Positions 17,639-25,605 of a stretch of 64,000 nt of DNA are shown here, piece after piece (within the stretch, counting starts at the first letter, position 1; every line of letters begins with the position of its first letter). The DNA lies in assembly GCA_964639245.1 (NCBI GenBank), contig CAZXCU010000001.1, forward strand, positions 1 to 64,000. The letters run 5' to 3'. The translations under genes were made by a program, and so were the position numbers. This DNA is from SB15 sp964639245. Its GTDB lineage: Bacteria > Chloroflexota > Anaerolineae > Aggregatilineales > J027. The notes beneath the pieces are model-generated. The model searched no databases, had not been told where the DNA came from, and was given only the letters and a program-made list of their open reading frames with translations.

Positions 17639-18722
17639 ATGATTTTTCGTGCGATTTTGTTTGTCTGGGAGTTCGTATTGGATGTGTTGGCTGTCAGTCG
17701 TCTAACAGATGATGAGAAGGATTTAGAAATTCTCCTGTTGCGTAGTCGAACGAAAACAGGAACGCGGGTCGCAGATTCCGCGATGGCAGAAGGTGCCGCT
17801 TGTCACGTTAGTCCTGCGCTTGAAGCAGCAAGCCCGTCAATCGCACCGCGCTCTGGAGGAAACTGTGCGGTTGTTCAAGCCAGCGACGGTGATCGGCTGG
17901 CATCGAGAACTTGTCCGGCGCAAGTGGACGTTTCAACAGAAAGGCCATGGAGGACATCCTCCTATCGATGCTGAGTTGGCGCAGTGGATTCTCCGGGTAG
18001 CGCAAGACAATCCTCGATTAGGCTACGGCAAGCTGAAAGGGGAACTGCACAAACTGGGTTTCAAAGTCAGCCGGACAGCCATTCGCAGCGTTCTCCAACA
18101 GCATGGGATTTCCCCGGCACCAGACCGTTGCCGGTCAAGCAGTTCCTGGCGGACGTTTCTCAATCACTACAAGGACCAGTTCCTGGCCTGTGATTTTCTG
18201 ACGGTGGAAACCCTCACCCTCCAAACCTTCTACATCCTCTTTTTCATCGAACATGGAACACGACGGGTCTATCTGGCAGGCTGTACCGCGCATCCCGATT
18301 CTACTTGGGTGAGCCAACAGGCTCGCCAAATGACCTGGGAGCTTCAGGATCGGGAGGTGCCCATGCGCTATCTGATCCACGACCACGATACTAAGTTTGC
18401 CGGACTGTTTGACACGGTGTTTGAGGCGGAAGGCATTGAGATCGTCGATCTCCCGTTTGAAGCCCCGAATGCCAACGCGATAGCCGAACGATGGGTACGC
18501 TCCGTCCGCGAAGAATGTTTGGATCGTCTGATTATTCTCAACGAGCGCCATCTGCGTTGCGTTTTGAACGAGTACATCGCTTATTATAATGCGCGGCGGC
18601 CTCATCAGGGCATCGAGCAGGATAGTCCGTTAGGTCTGGAACCCGCATCCCCTAAGGGGTCGATCCGTTATCGAGAGGTGCTCGGCGGGATCATCCGCGA
18701 CTATTATCGAGTGGCTGCCTGA
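17639..18722 (+). pseudogene. rve-family DDE transposase with an N-terminal frameshift
   Basis: The N-terminal part (MIFRAILFVWEFVLDVLAV, DDEKDLEILLLR) reads in one frame from 17639. After ~17747 homology jumps to another frame (ERKQERGSQIPRWQKVPLV), which then runs open to TGA 18722; the longest continuous ORF in it starts at 17793 (309 aa). The homologue at 41541 carries RRQLAIL at the break, so a small deletion is likely. The core contains the DDE residues: ACDFLTVE, LIHDHDTKFAG, NANAIAERWVRSVREEC, and the tail YIAYYNARRPHQGI plus LGGIIRDYYRVAA. A shortened product lacking only the leading helix could still be made, so activity cannot be excluded. Confidence 0.75.
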
Positions 18723-18880
18723 CCTTCTTTTACACGGAGATTAGTTTTTGAACCATACGCGGCTGCATGAGAGTTGTTGAAGCGTGAGATGTCCTCTAAC
18801 CCGTTAAGAGACATGGCTTGCAAGATTGTGAAAATGTGAAAGTAGTAAGAAACTACTCTCACGTTGGGTTGGTATCTCAA

Positions 18881-19010
18881 TCACGCCTACCGTGAATAAT
18901 CTGGTGGACATGAGCATTAGAAATACCAAATGCTTGGGCTAGTTGCGGGATACTTTCACCTTGAGCATACCGAAGTCAAATTTCCGCGTTTCTGTCACGT
19001 TTTGTCGGAT
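18881..19010 (-). pseudogene. Small HTH protein remnant with an internal stop
   Basis: Read on the minus strand from ~19010, the frame gives RDRNAEI, a TGA in place of an Arg codon, then LRYAQGESIPQLAQAFGIS, AHVHQIIHGRRD and TGA at 18881. The C-terminal half is a resolvase/sigma-r4-type helix-turn-helix and resembles the small gene at 19181-19333 on the other strand. A CGA to TGA change explains the break. It lies at the left border of the partition/primase module. The rest of 18755-19100 holds nothing I recognise. Confidence 0.5.
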
Positions 19011-19180
19011 TGTTTGACTTGGGATGTGGAGAGGGTATATTGTTTTGGTGTAACCGCTTGAGTATGACCTGAGTAGCATCTTCAAGACTGAGGCAGGATA
19101 TGCTCCTAATGGGTGGTAGCGTCCCATTATATATCTACCTCGGCGTGTCTGCGCTAACGGTGTTGGAAAATGTCTTTCCG

Positions 19181-19333
19181 ATGATACCGGATACGAGCGC
19201 GTTCTACCAATCCAAATCAGTCCGTAATCATCAGATTCGCGCACGCTACGCATCGGGCGAACTGATGATAGATTTATCGCGGGACTATGGGATTTCACCC
19301 CAACGGGTCTCGCAGATTATTCACGGGCAGTAG
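19181..19333 (+). CDS. Small helix-turn-helix protein
   Basis: 50 aa from ATG 19181; the same frame could open at 19100 (77 aa), but the added residues look unlike a DNA-binding protein. KSVRNHQIRARYASGELMID, then LSRDYGISPQRVSQIIHGQ is a compact HTH of the resolvase or sigma region 4 type, similar to phage and plasmid regulators. It ends 56 nt before the parA start and reads the same way, so it may regulate the partition operon. It is shorter than most stand-alone regulators. Confidence 0.5.
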   Translation: MIPDTSAFYQSKSVRNHQIRARYASGELMIDLSRDYGISPQRVSQIIHGQ

Positions 19334-19389
19334 AGCCGTTTCAACCCCTCTGCTTATCTCCATCGTTCGTATAGATTTGGAGGATAAGC

Positions 19390-20220
19390 ATGATGACCCC
19401 GACGATCGTCCTGACCAACAACAAAGGGGGTGTTGGTAAAACCACCACGACCATTAACTTCGCCTATGGCTTATGCCAGTCACTCACCCAAGCGGGTGCC
19501 GCCAATCCCCGCGTCCTCATCGTGGATACCGATTCGCAAGCTCATGCCACGCTGACCGCGACCGGCACGAAAAGCTACACCCGTCACAACAGCCTCTGTG
19601 CAGTGCTGGGTGCCGAACGTCGCGAGATGCTGGAGGTGATCCGGCGGGTGATTGTGGCCAGTCACTGGCTACCAGACTTGCATGTGCTGCCCGCCTCGGC
19701 TGAATTGGATCAGACCGAACGGGAGTTGTTCAGCACGGCTGGCGCACCATATCGTCTAGCCGATGCGCTGGGGTTGATCCGCCATCACTACAGCGCCATC
19801 GTGATCGATACTCGCCCTTCGTTTTCGCTGATGACGGAGATGGGACTGCTAGCGGCGACGGATGCAATCATCGCGCTCGAACCGCGTTATCTGGAAACGG
19901 TGGGCTTGCAGAGTGTCATCAGCAAGATTAATGAAATCCGGGAAGGCTGGCGGCATCCCACCCTCACGCTAAGCGGCATTGTGGTGACCAAGTTCGACAA
20001 ACGGGTCAAAGGACACGGCGAACTGGTGGAAAGCCTTCAGCAGCATCCGACGCTGGGTAAGCTGGTGTGCGGGGTCATTCCCGCCAATGAAGCGATTGCC
20101 TATGCCCATCGCAGCCACCTCAGTATCTTTGAATACGATCCCAACAGCGCGGCCAGCCAAGCCTATGCGCACATGGTCGGGACGCTGCTCAAGCGGTTGT
20201 ATGCCGGGGAGCGTGCGTGA
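19390..20220 (+). CDS. parA: ParA-family partition ATPase
   Basis: 276 aa. The deviant Walker A motif NNKGGVGKTTTTINFAYGL (10-28), the A' motif VLIVDTDSQAHAT, and Walker B SAIVIDTRPSFSL define a MinD/ParA-type ATPase (AAA_31). VIDTRPSF replaces the usual VIDxPPS, a mild variation. GGAGG sits 6 nt before ATG 19390. The length fits type Ib/chromosomal ParA without an N-terminal HTH. The stop overlaps the start of the ParB-like gene, and a long palindrome follows parB, completing a par cassette. It would form the nucleoid-bound motor that separates copies of a plasmid-like replicon. Confidence 0.9.
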   Translation: MMTPTIVLTNNKGGVGKTTTTINFAYGLCQSLTQAGAANPRVLIVDTDSQAHATLTATGTKSYTRHNSLCAVLGAERREMLEVIRRVIVASHWLPDLHVLPASAELDQTERELFSTAGAPYRLADALGLIRHHYSAIVIDTRPSFSLMTEMGLLAATDAIIALEPRYLETVGLQSVISKINEIREGWRHPTLTLSGIVVTKFDKRVKGHGELVESLQQHPTLGKLVCGVIPANEAIAYAHRSHLSIFEYDPNSAASQAYAHMVGTLLKRLYAGERA

Positions 20221-21413
20221 TGCCAGCCCGACACAGCGGACCGAACCGAACACTGGATATTCTCAGCAGTATTGCCGAGCAGGACTATCTCGGGGCCGAG
20301 GTGGTGCAGCATCTGCGGGAACAGGGATTACGGGTGGAACGGATTGCCATCGGGCTCATTCGCCCGGATGCTGCTCAACCGCGGCGGGTACTGCCGGAAG
20401 CGATTCATCGTGCCTTTCACAATGAGGAACTCACCCCGCTACAAGCGCTCAAGCAGTACATTGAAAAGGTGCGGATTATCGCCCGCCAGCACAGCCGCCC
20501 GTTCGAGAACTTGCTCGACTTATTGATGCTGGGTGAAGAACTGGAGAGCAGTGAGGAACTCACCCCGCAGGAGCGCGATTTACGTGACCTTGCCAACCTT
20601 GCCATGACGATCCGGCAGGATGGGCAGGTCAACCCGTTGACGGTGGTGGATCACAGCCGACAGACCATGCCACTCTATATCATCGAAACGGGCGAACGGC
20701 GCTACTGGGCGAACTACATCGATATGGAACTGATCCCCGGTTACAGCGGCGATGGCACCGTCCCCTGCATCATTCTCCAACCGGGACAGGCCTCGGTGTT
20801 CCGTCAAGCCAAAGAGAATACGGCGCGAGCGGGACTGAATGCCATTGGCATGGCACGACAGGCCGCCCTGCTGATTCTGGCCGTTCATGAGATTCATCCT
20901 CCGATGGGTGCGGTGACCCACGACTTCTATCGCCAAGCCCTTGAATTGGATTTACGAAATAAACGGGAATACACCGCTGAAGTCTTGGCAGCGATGGGCG
21001 GCATCAGCCGGGTGCATTTCAGTCGTTACAAATCGCTGCTCTATTTGTCTGATGAAGCTCTCGAGCTAGCAGATCGCTGCAACCTTGATGAGGGAAGGCT
21101 GCGCTATATCGTTCAACTGCCGGTTGAGCAGCAGCATGAAGTCGTGCGTCAAATTGTGGACTTTGATCTGACGATGAAACAAGTCCGTGAGCTATGTGAG
21201 TCAGCCGATAAAAGTGATGACGATGACGCGGACTTACCCTTTTCGAGGGAAGCACTCCAGACAGCCAAGCTGCTTCATGCGAAGCGGTTGGCTGAACCAG
21301 AGGCAATTTTGCAACTGCTTTTAGAAAAAGAACCGGACATCCATCTGGTACGGGCCAAACTGCAACGGCATAAGCAGTTACTTGAAGCCATTGAACGGTT
21401 GCTAGAGGGATGA
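20220..21413 (+). CDS. parB: ParB-like DNA-binding partition protein
   Basis: 397 aa. The ParB/Srx N-terminal fold is seen in DLRDLANLAMTIRQDGQVNP, then LYIIETGERRYWANYI, where the GERRYWA box is the CTP-binding signature. A central helical HTH region (YTAEVLAAMGGISRVHFSRY) and a short C-terminal part (LLLEKEPDIHLVRAKLQRHK) follow. An N-terminal ~100-residue region rich in Glu/Leu precedes the fold and is longer than in chromosomal ParB. ATG 20220 lies 8 nt after GGGGAG; GTG 20217 is possible. It overlaps the parA stop. The 26-bp palindrome beginning at the last base of its stop codon is a plausible parS. Apparent GC is higher than in the flanking cluster, in line with transfer. Confidence 0.8.
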   Translation: MPARHSGPNRTLDILSSIAEQDYLGAEVVQHLREQGLRVERIAIGLIRPDAAQPRRVLPEAIHRAFHNEELTPLQALKQYIEKVRIIARQHSRPFENLLDLLMLGEELESSEELTPQERDLRDLANLAMTIRQDGQVNPLTVVDHSRQTMPLYIIETGERRYWANYIDMELIPGYSGDGTVPCIILQPGQASVFRQAKENTARAGLNAIGMARQAALLILAVHEIHPPMGAVTHDFYRQALELDLRNKREYTAEVLAAMGGISRVHFSRYKSLLYLSDEALELADRCNLDEGRLRYIVQLPVEQQHEVVRQIVDFDLTMKQVRELCESADKSDDDDADLPFSREALQTAKLLHAKRLAEPEAILQLLLEKEPDIHLVRAKLQRHKQLLEAIERLLEG

Positions 21414-21438
21414 AATTGTTACCACGTGGTAACAATTT
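21413..21438. promoter_or_regulatory. 26-bp perfect palindrome, candidate parS centromere
   Basis: The core TTGTTACCACGTGGTAACAA extends to a perfect 26-bp dyad. It shares CACGTG flanked by TGTT/AACA with the chromosomal parS TGTTTCACGTGAAACA, but with one extra base pair in each half. It starts in the stop codon of parB. The alternative, a terminator, is weakened by the lack of a T-tract and the absence of a natural loop. Confidence 0.55.
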
Positions 21439-21652
21439 GGAGTATGTGATGATCTTACGAGCGCGCAGTCCACCAGAAAAAAATGACCGCCTGACCGGAA
21501 AGTGAGAGGGTGAGGCGGGTGGTTGACTATGATATGAAAGTGACAATTCGTATTGTAGTACACGACCTGTCTGCCTGCAACCGCATAACAGAGATTTCTT
21601 TAGGTTTTCTAAGCCTGAACCTGGTTCAGCTTTGTCTGGAGATAAAAATATC

Positions 21653-24226
21653 ATGATTGATTTAGCCGAAATTCGTGCCCGCAGTCGGATCGAAGAAGTG
21701 GTGCAAGAAAAATTCCCGCTGAAGAAAAGCGGCAGTCACCTGATCGGGATGGAGCATGACAGTCTGGTGGTCAACCCGCGCACGGGCTGGTATCACTGGA
21801 ACTCACGGGATGAACACGGCGATGTGTTTGATTTTGTCATCCACCATGCCTTACCGGGGGGTGGTGGCAGCAGTCGGGATGCCGGGGTCTTTCTGGAAGC
21901 GGTGCGGTATCTGGCGGAACGGGCGGGACTGCCAATGGCCAGCAGTGCGGAGGTGAAACAATCCCCGGCGTGGAACGAACGGGAACTAATGCGGCGGCTA
22001 GAAGAAGCCTTATATAAGGAGGACGCTGCGCTTCAGTATGCCATCCGGACGCGCGGCTGGTCGCAAGCCACCTTACGCCGTGAACGCTTGGGTTTCATGC
22101 CGCCGGACAAAAAGTCGCTGCTGGCCGGCTTAACCCTGCCGGGCAAGTGGTTCAAGGTCATCCACGCCTTTCCGCCGGGAATGCTAGTGTACATTCATCG
22201 GGAACAGGGACAGCTGGCCTACCTGAGCGGTCGCTCGATCAAGGAAAAACGGCACTACAATCCGCCGCGGGAAGTGGCGGGGGAACGCCGTCCCTATTTC
22301 AATCATGTGTATCATCCGTCGGTGGAGGAAGTCGTGCTGGTCGAAGGGCAGGCCGATGCCATGTCGTTCGGCGAGTGGGGCATCGCCGCGGTGGCACTGG
22401 CTGGAATGCACCTCGATGAAGGACTTGCACAGGGGCTGAAAACGCATCGCCGGATTTTTGTCCTGCTGGATAACACCGAGGAGGCACGGGCGAAAAGTGC
22501 TGAACTCGCCCGTCGGCTGGGCCCAACGACCTGTTTACCGCGGCTGCCGGAAGACATCAAAGATGCCAACGACTGGCTGGTGAGCAAACAGCCTTCCCCG
22601 CAGGTGGTATCCAGTTTCCTGAACCGGGCCGAACCGCTGCTTGAGTTTGAGGTACATCGCATCGGGCAACTGGTCGGACTGGCACGGCAGGATGCCATCG
22701 AAGCCCTGATTGAATTGGCGGCTGATTGGGATACCCTTCATATCAACCGGCTTCGCAGTTTGATGAAAGACCGCTTGAAGGTCAGCAGTGCTCTGTTCAA
22801 TGATGTCCTTAAAAATTGTCAGACGACTCATGTAACGGCGACAACCCCGTCCGGTCCCGAACCGCAGATTCTGGGGGAGGATGTGCCGCTGATTTCGCCT
22901 GCCCTCGGGTTTACGCCGGAGATGGCGGTGATCACCGTCTCGATTTTGGAGCGGACGGCGGATAATAAGTTGAACTTGCAGCCCTATCTGGTCACCAGTA
23001 AACGGGAACTGCGCCGACTGGGCGAACAGCAGATTATCCCGCTCAATGGGCATGAAGCGGCGCTGCGGGTCGTGCCGGAAGGCAGTGAGTTTCTCCGCCG
23101 CTGGCGTTATTCGGACATCCAGCGGTTTTTGCAGGGGGAATTGGTCGATCCGAAGGAAGTGTTTGAGCAAGTCCATCAGCATTTCACCCGTCATGTCGAG
23201 TTTCGCTCGGCGGTGGACAGTCATATTGTCACGCTGTGGGTGATCGGCACGTATTTTTATACCCTGTTTGTCGCCTATCCCTATCTTGCGCTGAATGGAC
23301 CTAAGAACAGCGGCAAAAGTACCGTCCTCAATGCTGCCAAACCGCTGGCCTTCAACATGATCACCACCTCCGACATCACCGGGCCGTCATTGTTCCGGCT
23401 GATTCACTACAATGCCTGCACGGTCGGCATTGATGAAGCGGAACGCTATCATTCGCCCCGCGACCCGGAAGTCCAGCAGATCAAGCTCTTGCTCAACAGC
23501 GGGTACAAACCCGGAATGCCGGCGATCCGACTAATGGGGGATGATTTCAAGCCGCAGGCGTTTGATGTCTATTCGCCGAAAATCCTCGCCAACATCGCGG
23601 GACTGGAAGACGTGCTGGCCAGCCGCTGCATCCCGATTGCCATGCGTCGTTCCGACCAGAAGCTACCGTCCTTGTCGCCGAGTTTTGATGGGCAGGCCAT
23701 CCGCCATCAACTCTACACCCTTGTCCTCAGCCGCTACGCGGCCATCCGGCGCAACTACTATGAACGGCCTGAACTCCACAAGTTGATTAACCGTTCCCAC
23801 GAACTCTGGTCACCCTTAATCGCACTGGCGGCTTTTTTCGAGGAGGAGGGGAGTGTGGCAGGGTTGCTTAGTTCGATTGAGGAAGCCGCTGCCCGTGACA
23901 ACCTTATCAGTGAAGGCAAGTCCTTGAGCGACCGCGAAGAAGCCCTGCTGCAAGTCCTTGAGGTGATGACCCGTGAGCAGCAGGTCGTATCGGTCAAAGC
24001 GCGGGATATCCGCGAAGGCGTGCAAAAACTGCTGGACATTCCCGATGAACGGTTGGGCAATCCCCAGTGGATCGGCCATCTCCTCAAAAATCTGCAACTG
24101 ACTGATCGGGAACGCAGTCAGCGCCAGCACGATGGGATGCAGTACGTGCTTGACCGGGCACAGGTCTTGGACATGATGAAACGTTATCATGTGCGTTTGA
24201 TTGAAGTCGAATCCGCCAACCGCTAA
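21653..24226 (+). CDS. Toprim primase-helicase-like replication protein
   Basis: About 857 aa from ATG 21653 (GGAG upstream; a TTG at 21632 is the alternative). The N-terminus has a primase-like region (DSLVVNPRTGWYHWNSRDEHGDVFDFV) resembling a CHC2-type fold without cysteines. A Toprim domain follows: EVVLVEGQADAMSFGEWGI (catalytic Glu), IFVLLDNTEEA and IKDANDWL. The middle ~150 residues are a linker. A C-terminal P-loop ATPase has Walker A LNGPKNSGKSTVL and VGIDEAERY as Walker B. This order matches replication proteins of plasmids and integrative elements. It follows parAB by ~240 nt. Its last ~188 codons recur as a fragment at 42.3 kb, and the last ~30 at 35.5 kb, so close relatives of this element have integrated here more than once. 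Confidence 0.8.
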   Translation: MIDLAEIRARSRIEEVVQEKFPLKKSGSHLIGMEHDSLVVNPRTGWYHWNSRDEHGDVFDFVIHHALPGGGGSSRDAGVFLEAVRYLAERAGLPMASSAEVKQSPAWNERELMRRLEEALYKEDAALQYAIRTRGWSQATLRRERLGFMPPDKKSLLAGLTLPGKWFKVIHAFPPGMLVYIHREQGQLAYLSGRSIKEKRHYNPPREVAGERRPYFNHVYHPSVEEVVLVEGQADAMSFGEWGIAAVALAGMHLDEGLAQGLKTHRRIFVLLDNTEEARAKSAELARRLGPTTCLPRLPEDIKDANDWLVSKQPSPQVVSSFLNRAEPLLEFEVHRIGQLVGLARQDAIEALIELAADWDTLHINRLRSLMKDRLKVSSALFNDVLKNCQTTHVTATTPSGPEPQILGEDVPLISPALGFTPEMAVITVSILERTADNKLNLQPYLVTSKRELRRLGEQQIIPLNGHEAALRVVPEGSEFLRRWRYSDIQRFLQGELVDPKEVFEQVHQHFTRHVEFRSAVDSHIVTLWVIGTYFYTLFVAYPYLALNGPKNSGKSTVLNAAKPLAFNMITTSDITGPSLFRLIHYNACTVGIDEAERYHSPRDPEVQQIKLLLNSGYKPGMPAIRLMGDDFKPQAFDVYSPKILANIAGLEDVLASRCIPIAMRRSDQKLPSLSPSFDGQAIRHQLYTLVLSRYAAIRRNYYERPELHKLINRSHELWSPLIALAAFFEEEGSVAGLLSSIEEAAARDNLISEGKSLSDREEALLQVLEVMTREQQVVSVKARDIREGVQKLLDIPDERLGNPQWIGHLLKNLQLTDRERSQRQHDGMQYVLDRAQVLDMMKRYHVRLIEVESANR

Positions 24227-24230
24227 AAAA

Positions 24231-24258
24231 CCCTTCACAACCCTTCATACCCTTCACA
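24231..24258. repeat. Three short direct repeats (CCCTTCAYA) after the primase gene
   Basis: CCCTTCACA (24231), CCCTTCATA (24241) and CCCTTCACA (24250) lie 9-10 bp apart just after the primase stop; CACAACCC (24237-24244) also pairs with GGGTTGTG (24267-24274). The block is kept in the 42.9-kb copy and partly in the 35.6-kb copy, although protein coding has ended, so it may be a functional site such as iterons or an attachment/terminator region. The rest of 24259-24511 shows nothing coding. Confidence 0.4.
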
Positions 24259-24511
24259 GGCGGAGGGGTTGTGAGTCTTCGGGCATTCCCGCAGTACGGA
24301 AACAGTTATGTTTTTCAAAGAAGTTGCTGCATGTGAATGGTATGAACGGTTTTGCCCTTGACTGTGCTGGCTGACTCTTGCTTGTTTTATTCACCCTGTA
24401 ACTTCCTTTTACACATTCCTTTGCCTCACAGTCATAACGGTCATCTTGGGAATTGCTGGTAGCGCAATGCTTGTACTTTACAAGGCAGCTTGAAAGAAAA
24501 TCAGGCATGGA

Positions 24512-24970
24512 TCAGAGATTTTGAGGATGCGGGGTTTCCTGAAGGTCTAACAGCATTACTGTTGCCGATTCAGGGCAGGCATCCTGAAATTCAACAGAGT
24601 GCATCACAGTTTCTGGAACAGCGCTACGCTGCACTTGGCGAAAGCCAAAACGAGGAAAATAGCCGACGGCAGTGGTCGTCAATAGTACCAGTTGCTTGAT
24701 ATTACTCTCGGCAGCCATTTGAATTATGCTTTTGACTAACTGCTGTCCTAGCCCTTTTCCCTGCGTTGCAACAGCAACTGAGCGAAGCAATGCAACCTCT
24801 CCATAGACCTCAAGACCTGCTGTTCCCACCAGTTGGTCATTTTCAAATGCTAGTTGAAATGTAGCTAAGTGATCCTGTACGCCATCAAGAGGCAGATGGT
24901 AGGTAGCGAGCAATTCCGAAACCGATTTCCAATCGGCAGGTTGAGCAGCACGAAATTTATAGGTGCTCAT
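24512..24970 (-). CDS. GNAT N-acetyltransferase, ArsN2-like
   Basis: 152 aa. The fold runs from FRAAQPADWKSVSELLA through EVALLRSVAVATQGKGLGQQ, where Q-G-K-G-L-G is the acetyl-CoA pyrophosphate loop, to KQLVLLTTTAVGYFPRFGF and ECPESATV-type tail DACPESATVMLLDL. The LLRSVAVA..GxGLG / LVLLTTTA..YFxRxGF pairing is characteristic of ArsN2 acetyltransferases, which acetylate organo-arsenicals or related metabolites, but no ars genes other than regulators are adjacent, so the substrate is open. GGAG lies 8 nt before the ATG. Its start overlaps the stop of the marR gene (TAATG), so the two form an operon. Confidence 0.8.
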   Translation of the reverse strand: MSTYKFRAAQPADWKSVSELLATYHLPLDGVQDHLATFQLAFENDQLVGTAGLEVYGEVALLRSVAVATQGKGLGQQLVKSIIQMAAESNIKQLVLLTTTAVGYFPRFGFRQVQRSAVPETVMHSVEFQDACPESATVMLLDLQETPHPQNL

Positions 24971-25428
24971 TATTTAATCTCCGTGATTGTGACTTGTTTG
25001 GGTTGTGTATCTGCTGCAAGCGCATGATATAGTAAGTGCAGGGATTGTAAGACCATCCCTCTTTCTGATGGAGGAATACGATTCATAATCCGCTCTGAAA
25101 GGTTATTCAGGTTAGTGTTGAGTTCTTCCAGTCGCGCTTGTCCTGCTTCGGTCAAAGAGATATGAATGGTTCTCCGATCTGTCATACCCGGACGTTTCTC
25201 AAGCAAGCCCTCTTGCGCCAGCGCTTCTACCGTTCGGCTCAGCCAAGCTTTGTCGAGATCCAAGCGCCTCACTAAGTCGGCAAGGGTTAGATTGCCACCA
25301 CTCCGTCCTAATTCCGTCAAGATATAACACTGTGCTGAGGTAGTTCCTCCGCAGCATTCGATACTGTCGCGTTGCAATTGTTCGTGGAGTCGCGCTACTT
25401 CACGCAATAATGTGCCGCTTTGATCCAT
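24970..25428 (-). CDS. MarR-family transcriptional regulator
   Basis: 152 aa winged-helix protein: TLADLVRRLDLDKAWLSRTV (recognition helix), EALAQEGLLEKRPGMTDRRT (wing with DRR) and a C-terminal dimer helix. A CCGG motif (ECCGGTTSAQC, residues ~24-34) puts three cysteines in the N-terminal helix region, which suggests thiol, oxidant or metal sensing. Cotranscribed with the downstream GNAT gene. One copy of GTTGTC-N4-RCAAC lies 32 nt upstream of its start (25460-25474), consistent with autoregulation; related sites precede the aldo/keto reductase and the MFS gene. Confidence 0.85.
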   Translation of the reverse strand: MDQSGTLLREVARLHEQLQRDSIECCGGTTSAQCYILTELGRSGGNLTLADLVRRLDLDKAWLSRTVEALAQEGLLEKRPGMTDRRTIHISLTEAGQARLEELNTNLNNLSERIMNRIPPSERGMVLQSLHLLYHALAADTQPKQVTITEIK

Positions 25429-25459
25429 TCTATATTCCCTGTTTTATTGCACAAACAAC

Positions 25460-25510
25460 GTTGTTGTTGACAACAATATAATTTAGAATAGAATTGTTGT
25501 CAATGGCAAC
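25460..25510. promoter_or_regulatory. Two probable MarR operators between marR and the aldo/keto reductase
   Basis: Site A (25460-25474, minus strand GTTGTCAACAACAAC) and site B (25496-25510, GTTGTCAATGGCAAC) both fit GTTGTC-N4-RCAAC, an imperfect dyad of the size bound by MarR dimers. A is near the marR start and B about 100 bp from the aldo/keto reductase start. The same pattern recurs three times at 31.7 kb. Confidence 0.65.
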
Positions 25511-25605
25511 GTTGTAGAAATCTATCAATTTTTGCAAACGCTTATTGACTGCACATTTATTCACACATTCATTTCTGTAACGATACGTTGATCAGGAGGA
25601 AAATT

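Larger units (their letters stand above)
17522..18754 (+). mobile_element. Insertion sequence, ~1.23 kb, with imperfect terminal inverted repeats
   Basis: Left tip GGTTCAGAAATTAGGCTGAG (17522-17541) is inverted at the right tip as GGTTCAAAAACTAATCTCCG (18735-18754 read on the minus strand). Between them lies an rve-type DDE transposase with a frameshift. The left ~45 bp recur at 48310-48353 in an internally deleted relative. No clear target duplication was seen. The insertion truncates the CpaF-like gene and may have removed distal genes of that operon. Confidence 0.7.

Noticed and set aside
17603..17974. A 123-aa gene of its own at the start of the IS
   Set aside because: Only the first ~37 residues from 17639 are transposase-like; the rest is out of frame with the homologue, so it is one part of a frameshifted transposase.
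18939..19298. Minus-strand 119-codon frame
   Set aside because: It is in a different frame from the HTH remnant and overlaps the plus-strand HTH gene without domain likeness.
21413..21438. Rho-independent terminator for parB
   Set aside because: The dyad has no loop of its own and no following T-run; a protein-binding palindrome fits better, though termination is not excluded.
22535..23224. Long minus-strand open frame (229 codons) inside the primase gene, and similar ones at 21019-21654 and 20580-20936
   Set aside because: They are antisense to well supported coding frames in GC-rich DNA, have no recognisable domain or ribosome site, and are explained by codon bias.
24490..24699. Plus-strand 69-codon frame overlapping the GNAT gene
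   Set aside because: Its coding part is antisense to the acetyltransferase 3' end and shows no family likeness.
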